Source: Bacteroidales bacterium
Lineage (GTDB): Bacteria > Bacteroidota > Bacteroidia > Bacteroidales > GCA-2748055
Assembly (NCBI GenBank): GCA_023138875.1
Contig: JAGLOO010000011.1
Coordinates: forward strand, 105,396-169,395
DNA length: 64,000 nt
Reading direction: 5' to 3'
The position numbers and the translations under genes are program-made. Shown in pieces: positions 21,401 to 28,593 of this stretch. Every line of letters begins with the position of its first letter. Position 1 is the first letter of the stretch. The notes below the pieces were generated by a model, which was not told the DNA's origin, did no database searches, and saw nothing but the letters and a program-made list of their open reading frames with translations.

Positions 21401-22156
21401 TTTTCTCCTGTTGTGGGTACCATGACAGTAGGAGATACCCTGATGGTGGAGGTGGTGGTCACTCCGGTAAATGCTTTCAACAAAGCTTATTCATTGGAGG
21501 TTACGGGTGATACAGGGGCGGTATTTCTCGATCCGGTTTCTGGATTGCTGGTTGCCAGGGCAGCGGGAAATTTTCAACTTATAGCCATCAGTGACGATCT
21601 TAAAACTGTAACATTTACCAGGGAAATCCGGGTATTGGACATTCCGGTGACCAGCATCACAATTACTCCATCCGAAGCCCGGATGCTGGTGGGCGATACC
21701 ATATACATCTCTGTGGAGCTGTTGCCGGAAAATGCTACCAACAGGAGCTATACTTTTGAAGTGGTTGATACATTTTCGGTCATTGAATTTGATTCTTTGG
21801 CAGGCATGGTGGTGGCGACCAATGCCGGAGAGGCTCAAATCATTGTAACGTGGGTAAATGGCGAAATTTCGGGAAGTCTTGATATTACAGTTTCGGATGA
21901 GACTTTCACCGGCTTCGCGGAAAAGGCACCTCAGATCACACTGTACCCCAATCCAAATGATGGCCTGCTCTATATTGAATGCGATCAGCAGATCCCTCTT
22001 ACATCGAAGATACTGGACCTGGGCGGAAAGCTCCTGCTGGAAGCACGATTTACAGGGAACACCACCCTCGATACGCGTCGGTTATCGTCCGGCACCTACC
22101 TGGTGGTCCATACAGGTCAGGACCTGGTTCTGAGACATAAATTAATCATTCAATAA
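18440..22156 (+). CDS. Bimodular GH9-GH5 enzyme (cellulase plus mannanase-like module) with Big2-like domains and T9SS sorting domain
   Basis: GH9: N-terminal Ig-like domain, GGWYDAGDYNKYTNW, WEITENSCGYQVRYIRLLSKF; Cys-rich linker DCNGDMDGGAFFDSCGTCAGGNTG; GH5: ILRGVNEMFVWSDD, LLNIGNEVGD, LPVIIGEGPS; two Big2-like repeats; C-terminal ITLYPNPNDGLLYIE...HKLIIQ. Confidence 0.9.
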   Translation: MKGRIFSFALMVLLSTGVAAQDFSKFIVTDQFGYLPASGKVAVLRNPQVGFDSEESFSPGTYYSVVNATTGEKVYRATRTLWGGGATDPSSGDMAWQFDFSEVEETGTYFILDEEKNLRSYDFVIAHNVYNEVLRQAMRSFFYQRAGFRKEAAYAGVGWADEASHVGDLQDYNCRSFFDKDNPDSERDVSGGWYDAGDYNKYTNWTANYVVELMKAYLEKPDAWGDNYNIPESGNGMPDILDEAIWGMDHLLLMQEENGSVLTIVGEAHASPPSSATGPSYYGPVSTSATLNTSAAFAIGSRVYRAEGLESYADTLLARALKAWEWAEAYPDSLFNNNDPVYSSLTLGAGNQEVDGYGRFMAKMEAACYLLGETGDARFRDFFDSHYQESHMFQWTFAYPFEALNQEILLYYTTLAEGTPSVQTHIKSVYKDAVVNGADNLAAYTGNKDPYLAYTRTYTWGSNGVKSSQGSMNYNLITYGMDDGITSLARDGAEGYIHNLHGVNPLNFVYLSNMYAYGAESGVNEFYHSWFSNGNPLWDRVGSSVYGPAPGYLTGGPNPGYDWAGCCPNGCGSASNNQKCNAESITPPKDQPPQKSYKDFNTSWPLNSWEITENSCGYQVRYIRLLSKFVTAGMDCNGDMDGGAFFDSCGTCAGGNTGITPSFSAGDCDHSPAGPGNGTMFTEGRHLYTAVGEKVILRGVNEMFVWSDDTRGIQLLPEIAQTGANCVRLVWTEEYGNKYALVDLIERCIEHKMIAMPECHSATGEWDNLDVCINFWNHPGLLEGIQRNRAWTLLNIGNEVGDHTVTDEQFRTEYMAAIDSLRTWGYTVPIVIDATTWGQNVDMIFRNWREIEEHDPLHNILFSVHSYWSDINNYNRVAMEAINEGLPVIIGEGPSPTAYPTCSILDYETGLEVTGRNDIGWLSWSWGGMPNGHCVPNFDHTKDGEFGNWRTSHAANMMLDHEFSLMRTAERPASFFDNDTVSAGGICFSPVVGTMTVGDTLMVEVVVTPVNAFNKAYSLEVTGDTGAVFLDPVSGLLVARAAGNFQLIAISDDLKTVTFTREIRVLDIPVTSITITPSEARMLVGDTIYISVELLPENATNRSYTFEVVDTFSVIEFDSLAGMVVATNAGEAQIIVTWVNGEISGSLDITVSDETFTGFAEKAPQITLYPNPNDGLLYIECDQQIPLTSKILDLGGKLLLEARFTGNTTLDTRRLSSGTYLVVHTGQDLVLRHKLIIQ

Positions 22157-22166
22157 ACTGGAAAAG

Positions 22167-22420
22167 ATGAAACACATGAAAACAACAATCACCCTTGTAC
22201 TTTTCCTGGGACTGGGCCTGAATCCTGCGAGCGCATTCCCCGTAGCTTGCTGCGGGGTTAGCGAGCGCAAAATAATAAACAAAAGCCGAGGATCTTGAAC
22301 TCCTGAAACTCTATGAAGGCCTTCGGGTGGCCGATGTGGTCGTGGCCAATCATGCTCAGGAAGACGGAGCCTTTACGAAAAGCTGCTTCGCAGGATAGCA
22401 TACCAAGGTAAACAGTTACG
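22167..22420 (+). pseudogene. Decayed signal-peptide gene, possibly RraA-like, carrying a small palindromic insertion
   Basis: MKHMKTTITLVLFLGLGLNPASA leader, then frame disruption; downstream fragment KAEDLELLKLYEGLRVADVV resembles the start of RraA-like proteins; stops follow. No intact ORF. Confidence 0.5.
22227..22268. repeat. REP/MITE-like palindrome CCCCGTAGCTTGCTGCGGGG flanked by 8-bp direct repeats GCGAGCGC
   Basis: 22238..22257 folds as a 9-bp stem with one G-T pair; GCGAGCGC at 22227..22234 and 22261..22268. Confidence 0.6.
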
Positions 22421-22496
22421 ATATTTGAAAGGTCGGAAGGGGTGGAACCGGTACCTGCTGGTTGATACAACGATGAGTAATACACTGACAATAAGG

Positions 22497-22532
22497 AGAA
22501 CAATCAGTAGAACAATCAGGAGAACAATCAGT
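22497..22532. repeat. 12-bp tandem repeat, three copies (AGAACAATCAG[T/G])
   Basis: AGAACAATCAGT AGAACAATCAGG AGAACAATCAGT read directly. Confidence 0.8.
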
Positions 22533-22549
22533 AGCATTGGGATGCCAGG

Positions 22550-23584
22550 TTACATGAGTATGATCCCTGATTTGCGACAATGATCGTGCATCTGGCCCGG
22601 CCAGAGACTGGCCTGGACTTCACCAATGTGGGCCTTCCTGAGGAAATACATACAGAGCCTGGACTGGCCGATTCCTCCTCCTACCGATTCAGGATACTCG
22701 CCGTTGAGCAGCCGCTTATGAAACAGGAGTTCTTTTCGCTCAGACTTTCCCTGGATCTCCAGTTGCCTGATCAGGGCTTTCTTGTCCACGCGGATCCCCA
22801 TGGATGATAATTCAAAAGCATTTTCGAGGATCGGGTTCCAGATCAAAATGTCACCGTTAAGACCCCTGTATCCCTTTTCTGTTTCGGTCGACCAGTCATC
22901 GTAATCAGGTGCCCGTCCGTCATGAGGCTTACCACTGGCCAGGTTGCTGCCAATCCCAACGATAAAAACCGCACCATACTTTTCGGCTATTATATGTTCC
23001 CTTTCTTTTGGATTCAGGTCCGGATAACGAGCATATAACTCCTCTGCATGGATGAAGTAAATGTCATCCGGAAGTGCCGGGAAGATCTCGGGATGGTTCT
23101 CATATACGATAAATTCGGTTCGTTTGATCACAGAATATATCCTCCCGACAATGTCCTTCAGGTATGCCAGATTCCGCTCATCGGGCAGAAGAATCTTTTC
23201 CCAATCCCACTGGTCCACATAAATGGAGTGGATGTTATCCAGCTCTTCATCGGGCCGGAGGGCATTCATGTCGGTGTATATCCCATAGCTGTTGGCTATT
23301 CCATAATCAGCCAGCATCATACGTTTCCATTTGGCAAGGGAATGCACAATCTCAGCTACTGTATTATCCATGTCCTTGACCTCAAATGAGACCGGTCGTT
23401 CAATACCGTTCAGGTCATCATTGATTCCCGTCCCCTGTTGTACAAAAAGTGGCGCAGTTACCCTTCTCAGTTTCAATTCAGCAGCTAGGTTCATTTCGAA
23501 AAAATCCTTCACCATCTTGATGGCTCTTTCTGTCTCCTTCAGGGTGAGTTTGGTCTGATAGTTTTTTGGGATAACGAGTTTCAT
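22550..23584 (-). CDS. asnA: Aspartate--ammonia ligase
   Basis: AsnA-type motifs: PLFVQQGTGINDDLNGIERPVSF, VHSLAKWKRMML, YVDQWDWEKI, GGGIGQSRLCMYFLRKAHIGEVQASLWP. Confidence 0.95.
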   Translation of the reverse strand: MKLVIPKNYQTKLTLKETERAIKMVKDFFEMNLAAELKLRRVTAPLFVQQGTGINDDLNGIERPVSFEVKDMDNTVAEIVHSLAKWKRMMLADYGIANSYGIYTDMNALRPDEELDNIHSIYVDQWDWEKILLPDERNLAYLKDIVGRIYSVIKRTEFIVYENHPEIFPALPDDIYFIHAEELYARYPDLNPKEREHIIAEKYGAVFIVGIGSNLASGKPHDGRAPDYDDWSTETEKGYRGLNGDILIWNPILENAFELSSMGIRVDKKALIRQLEIQGKSERKELLFHKRLLNGEYPESVGGGIGQSRLCMYFLRKAHIGEVQASLWPGQMHDHCRKSGIILM

Positions 23585-23678
23585 GTAAATTTCATTTTGT
23601 AGTTAAAACGCTACTACAAATAACAGATTAAAATATTAAAATTCAAAATGATTCCAGATTGAATAAAACCACAGGAGA

Positions 23679-26594
23679 TTAATGTAAAAATGTTACATCC
23701 CCAGTGAGTACTTCCTTAGCTCCGCTTATGTAGGTCACAAAAGCCTTATAGACATATACGCCCGGACTGGCTAGTTCTCCGGATTTAAGGTAACCATCCC
23801 AACCAATATACAACGTTTCAGTTTCCCAGATCATTTCTCCCCAGCGTGTATAGATTGCCATCCGGAATTCAACAGCATTGATCACATTGGGGTGGAACAC
23901 TGTATTGTCTATGGTGCCTTCTGTCCAACCTCCTCCGGAGGGACCAGTCCCGTTCCAAACAAAAGCATTGGGGAATTCCATTTGCCCTTCACCGGCAATT
24001 ACAGTGATAAGGGATTCCCGGACAATGGTATCCGGGCAATCATTCTCACTCCATACATACAGTGTCACATCATAGGTTCCTTCCACACCATAGATATGGG
24101 ACGGATTCTCATCCGGAGAAGTATTCCCATCTCCGAAATCCCAAAGGTAATAACTTGCATTTATGGAGTTATTCACGAATTTGAAAAGCTGTTTAAGGTT
24201 TTTGGCTTCAGTAGGGTAAGCATTGAAAACAGCCTGTGGGCGCTCGTAAATATACACAATCTGTTCTGTTGTATCAGAACCGGATAAACCAAATGCAGCT
24301 AGTTTTACATGGTGCTCTTTGCTCTGGTAAAAGATGTGCGAGGGATTCCTTTCGGTAGAGAAAGTCCCGTCATCGAAATCCCAGACATAGGAATCGGCGT
24401 ACTCACTTGTATTTGAGAAGGTTATTTCGAGAGGTGGGCATCCTATGGAATCAGGCTCAAAAAGCGCATTGGGTTGTGGTGGTAATATTTGAACCCGCTG
24501 GGTAATGCTGTCCCTGCAAAATGGACTGAAAACTTTAAGTTCTATATCATATATTCCCCACACATCATAGATATGCTGGTTGGGATCTTTTACATTGTCT
24601 CCAGTCGCATCACCGAAATCCCACTCATATGACCAGTTACCGATAGAACTCAAATTAATGAGGAAGATTACCGAGTCCGGATGATTCTGGATTTCCGGAG
24701 TAACAAAGAAATTTGCAGCTGGATTTGCATGCACCCTGATACTATCACTGATGGTGGCAGAACATCCATGAATTGTTTCGACAACGAGCTGGATAGCATA
24801 GAGCGTATCAGTTTTAGAAAAGTCATAGATGGTATCCCCTTCCACGATGGAGAGGATATTATCTGTAATGTCGAATTTATAAGTATGCGTAGTCAGGTGG
24901 GTGTCAGTTACTCTCGATTTACCATCTCCGAAATCCCAGGTGTAAGTGTTATAACCGGCTACAGCTTCAAAATTCATTTCCACCGGGCTGCAAAAACCAT
25001 CATAATTGGTAGAGAGGTTCATAACCGGCAGGGGGTTGACGTCCATGATCAGTGTATCACTCAGATCCGTTTCGCAAGAATTATTATCGTGATGTTCTAT
25101 GATTTTAACCAGTGCATAGGTATTGGTACCCGACTGATTGTTCAGGAAGATCGAAATTGTATCATTGGGAAGATTAATCAGCGTATCCAGTGTTCCTCTG
25201 ATTTCAATGATCAGATCAAAGGTGGAACTATCGGTTCCGGTAATCAGAATGTCAGCGGTAGACTGGTTATTAATTTGCTCGCACCAGGCAGAATCGGGGG
25301 TTAAAAATTCAGCCATGGGAATGTTCATAACATGCACATCCAGGGTGTCAGTCCCGAAACATCCGTATTCATCCGGATCAGTAACAAAGGCAATGCTGTG
25401 GGTCCCGATGCCGGCAACTGCGGGATCAAATATTCCTGTGTTTACATTCGTTATTCCATTCCCCGACCAGGTGCCCAGGGCCGTGGATGCTTCCAGGTCG
25501 TAAGGTGCATCATAAATACAGAATGGATCAACGGGTGTGATTGAGCCATCCGGGGCATCTCTTACAAAGATATCTATTGAATCAACATCTGTACATAAGT
25601 TCCCATCTGTGATTTCATATTTGATTTCATGGGTTCCGGGTCTGGCCACATAGGGTGCGAATTCTCCGGTGACTGCATTGATGATCCCATTACCACTCCA
25701 GGTTCCTCCTCCGGTTGCAGCTGATAGTAAAATGCTGTTGTTGAATTCACAGAGTGTGTCAACCGGCGTGATGGTGGCATCGGGAAGATCCACAATACGG
25801 ATCACAGACCGGTCATATACATATGGGCCCGGATAGGGTTTGCAATAATTCCAGTACCTCAGTTCCACTTCAAATTCCTCTCCAATTTGATTATCATCAC
25901 CCACGGTGATCGGAAGGCTTTTTGAATTGGGCCCCCAGACCTTTGCCGGAGGGCCGGGAAGGGAGTCCATCGGTCCTTCAAAAGGGTAGGTCCTTACAAT
26001 ACCGTCGACTTTGACTGCTGTACCCGACATGTTGTTGCTGGTACCGTAAATCCACTGGAACCAGCGGGTAGTCTCATTGGGAACATCGTTCTCCTGTGGC
26101 GGAACACAATTATAAAGTGAACCGTCATCAAACTGCATGGTTGCTCCGTTACCTATACAGATGGGAAACACATCGGGTTCGGCATTCACTTCACCGCCAT
26201 TTGAGTCCTCATCGTCCCAGATGGTGACAATCTGTTCCTGTGAGGAGGAGGTACAGGTTACTCCATCCACTATGAGGGTGGCTATGGGATGATAGTTACA
26301 CCTGTCATCCTGTGAAGTGTAGGTATGAGTTGCAGTTGTAGCAAAAGTGCCTGCAGGACTTTCTGTGGCAGTGATCGTCTCCTCCGACCCGTCGTCCCAG
26401 TCATAATGGATCTCAACGGTAGTGCCTGCATTGTTCACACCCACATAGGTAACATCCCAATCTACTTCAACAGGTGAACAAAACTGGTCCGGGACAATCG
26501 AATTGGCTTTGGACAGGATGGCACAACTCTGACCGGCCGCATTGAACGGCAGGAAGAAAAGGAACAGTATGCAGGGTATCCATACCCGTTTCAT
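23679..26594 (-). CDS. Multi-PKD-domain surface protein with gliding-motility-type C-terminal domain (T9SS type B)
   Basis: Repeated PKD motifs (YTWDFGDGKSRVTDTHLTTHTY, YEWDFGDATGDNVKDPNQHIY, YVWDFDDGTFSTERNPSHIFY, YLWDFGDGNTSPDENPSHIY), C-terminal FRMAIYTRWGEMIWETE...GWDGYLKSGELASPGVYVYKAF. Confidence 0.92.
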   Translation of the reverse strand: MKRVWIPCILFLFFLPFNAAGQSCAILSKANSIVPDQFCSPVEVDWDVTYVGVNNAGTTVEIHYDWDDGSEETITATESPAGTFATTATHTYTSQDDRCNYHPIATLIVDGVTCTSSSQEQIVTIWDDEDSNGGEVNAEPDVFPICIGNGATMQFDDGSLYNCVPPQENDVPNETTRWFQWIYGTSNNMSGTAVKVDGIVRTYPFEGPMDSLPGPPAKVWGPNSKSLPITVGDDNQIGEEFEVELRYWNYCKPYPGPYVYDRSVIRIVDLPDATITPVDTLCEFNNSILLSAATGGGTWSGNGIINAVTGEFAPYVARPGTHEIKYEITDGNLCTDVDSIDIFVRDAPDGSITPVDPFCIYDAPYDLEASTALGTWSGNGITNVNTGIFDPAVAGIGTHSIAFVTDPDEYGCFGTDTLDVHVMNIPMAEFLTPDSAWCEQINNQSTADILITGTDSSTFDLIIEIRGTLDTLINLPNDTISIFLNNQSGTNTYALVKIIEHHDNNSCETDLSDTLIMDVNPLPVMNLSTNYDGFCSPVEMNFEAVAGYNTYTWDFGDGKSRVTDTHLTTHTYKFDITDNILSIVEGDTIYDFSKTDTLYAIQLVVETIHGCSATISDSIRVHANPAANFFVTPEIQNHPDSVIFLINLSSIGNWSYEWDFGDATGDNVKDPNQHIYDVWGIYDIELKVFSPFCRDSITQRVQILPPQPNALFEPDSIGCPPLEITFSNTSEYADSYVWDFDDGTFSTERNPSHIFYQSKEHHVKLAAFGLSGSDTTEQIVYIYERPQAVFNAYPTEAKNLKQLFKFVNNSINASYYLWDFGDGNTSPDENPSHIYGVEGTYDVTLYVWSENDCPDTIVRESLITVIAGEGQMEFPNAFVWNGTGPSGGGWTEGTIDNTVFHPNVINAVEFRMAIYTRWGEMIWETETLYIGWDGYLKSGELASPGVYVYKAFVTYISGAKEVLTGDVTFLH

Positions 26595-26656
26595 ATGGGT
26601 AATTTATGAAATATTATACGGGACCTGTCCAAAAATGTTAGAATTAGCGAGCATCA

Positions 26657-27943
26657 TTAAAAATCATTGAAATCCCATTCTCCCCGGAATGATCTTGTAA
26701 GCATGCGGTTAGCATCATCATCATCGATGAACTTCTCGTGCGCAGGTGCCCATTTCAGGGGTCTTTCCAAATCATACGCGATGTTCACAATGTTGCATAA
26801 TGAGGCTGTCCTGTGCCCGGTTTCCACATCCGATACGGGGCGGATACGGTTTTTTATACCATCAATCCAATTCTGATAGTGATCATCGCTGCGATACAGG
26901 GCTTTATCACTGCCTTTCAGTTCATTCTCCGTGAGACCTTCAATGTCCGAACGGTAAAAACTCCGGCTCACTTCGATCTTTCCTTCTGTACCCAGGAACT
27001 GAACGGCGTTTGAATCTCCCCAATCCTTATGATTCATCACTACACCATTGGCATATTTCATTTGAAGGCCCCTTTTCGCCCTTTTTTCAGGAGGGATAAA
27101 CTCAATGGGTCCGGAATTGTCCATGCCCAGTGCCCACTGACCGATATCAAACATATGTGCACCCCAGTCTGTAATCGCCCCGCCGCCAAAGTCACGGTAC
27201 AGCCTCCACATGGGCCAGTCAGTGATTTCTATAGGTGGGGACAGGATCTGGTTGTAGTTCCTGTACATGGAAGGACCAACCCATAAGTCCCAGTTCAGAT
27301 AATCGGGAACCGGTTCTTCAGGTAGCTCACAAGCCATCACAGGATCACCCACACTTACATTGATCTCTTTTACCTCGCCGATGTAACCATTATACACCAT
27401 CTCACATGCATGTCTAAAATCTCTCCAGGAACGTTGCATGTTACCTGTCTGAAATATGCGGTCGTATTTCCTGGTGACCGCAACCATGGCCCTTCCCTCT
27501 GCCACGGTGAGTGCCATGGGTTTTTCGCAATAAATATCTTTTCCGGCCCTGGCGGCATCCACAGCCATCATGGCATGCCAGTGGTCGGGCGCGACGATTA
27601 CCACGGCATCAATATCTTTTCTTTCAAGAAGTTCCCGGTAGTTTTCATAAGTGTCTACCAGCTGGGTTCCACCATTTAATTTTTCGGTATTGGCTATTTC
27701 TGCTTTATTTTTGAACCGTGCCAGTTTCTTCTGATCCACGTCGCTTGCAGCAAGAATAATGGTCTCCGCACAGCCATTGATACTGTTCATTAATCCAAGA
27801 CTCTGTTTCCCAACGCCGATAAATCCAAGGGTGATCCTGTCCCCGGGAGAAAGATATCCCGGGCCTCCCATGACATGCCTCGGGATAACGGTGACAGCGC
27901 CTGCACCGAGTGCTGTTTTTCCTATGAAATCTCTTCGGTTCAT
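26657..27943 (-). CDS. Gfo/Idh/MocA-family oxidoreductase, Tat-type signal
   Basis: MNRRDFIGKTALGAGAVTVIPRHVMGG; ITLGFIGVGKQSLGLMNSI; VVIVAPDHWHAMMAVDAARAGKDIYCEKPMALTVAEGRAM. Confidence 0.94.
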   Translation of the reverse strand: MNRRDFIGKTALGAGAVTVIPRHVMGGPGYLSPGDRITLGFIGVGKQSLGLMNSINGCAETIILAASDVDQKKLARFKNKAEIANTEKLNGGTQLVDTYENYRELLERKDIDAVVIVAPDHWHAMMAVDAARAGKDIYCEKPMALTVAEGRAMVAVTRKYDRIFQTGNMQRSWRDFRHACEMVYNGYIGEVKEINVSVGDPVMACELPEEPVPDYLNWDLWVGPSMYRNYNQILSPPIEITDWPMWRLYRDFGGGAITDWGAHMFDIGQWALGMDNSGPIEFIPPEKRAKRGLQMKYANGVVMNHKDWGDSNAVQFLGTEGKIEVSRSFYRSDIEGLTENELKGSDKALYRSDDHYQNWIDGIKNRIRPVSDVETGHRTASLCNIVNIAYDLERPLKWAPAHEKFIDDDDANRMLTRSFRGEWDFNDF

Positions 27944-28025
27944 ATGTATTAGTTTAATTAAATCCGGTAGAATCAGATCATAAAAATAGCAGATGATTGC
28001 TTAATTCCAATAAAATAGGGAAAGA

Positions 28026-28499
28026 TTAGTAGAGGATTTTCCTATCCATCCTGTTCCATTCATCCAGGAGGCTGGCCATTTCCTGCAGGACAATCCGTGC
28101 AGATTTCATCTTCCGTTTCTCCATGGGTAATGAGATCTCTTCATAAAGGATTTTGTCCATAAACCCGATTTTTTCTGCTTCATCGTGCCCCGCACAGAAG
28201 TAAAGGGTGCGGATATCGGCCCAGTATATGGCCGCCAGGCACATGGGACAAGGTTCAAAATTGCTGTAGATGACCGCATCGGTCAGGTGATGCTCTTTCA
28301 CGTTTCTGCATGCATTTCGGATGGCATTGACTTCAGCATGAGCGGTAGGATCATGTGATTTCAATACGGTGTTGTGACCTTTTCCAATGATTTTCCCATC
28401 CTTAACAATAAGCGCTCCAAAGGGACCTCCCTCTCCGGCCTTTATTCCCACGGATGCCTCATCGATGGCAAGTTTCAGGTATGCCTCATGTTTCGACAT
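28026..28499 (-). CDS. Cytidine/guanine deaminase-like nucleoside deaminase (probable guanine deaminase)
   Basis: GPFGALIVKDGKIIGKGHNTV, DPTAHAEVNAIRNAC, FEPCPMCLAAIYWADI zinc-binding HAE/PCxxC motifs. Confidence 0.9.
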   Translation of the reverse strand: MSKHEAYLKLAIDEASVGIKAGEGGPFGALIVKDGKIIGKGHNTVLKSHDPTAHAEVNAIRNACRNVKEHHLTDAVIYSNFEPCPMCLAAIYWADIRTLYFCAGHDEAEKIGFMDKILYEEISLPMEKRKMKSARIVLQEMASLLDEWNRMDRKILY

Positions 28500-28593
28500 C
28501 AGCTCAATTTGTAACTGCAAGATAATCTTCAATGTTGATTTATAGTATATTTATGACTGCTAATTGAGCAAATACATAAAAATCTTCCATGAA

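Noticed and set aside
22258-22503. 81-aa minus-strand ORF downstream of asnA
   Set aside because: Opposite the decayed gene fragment and palindromic repeat; no motif or start-site support.
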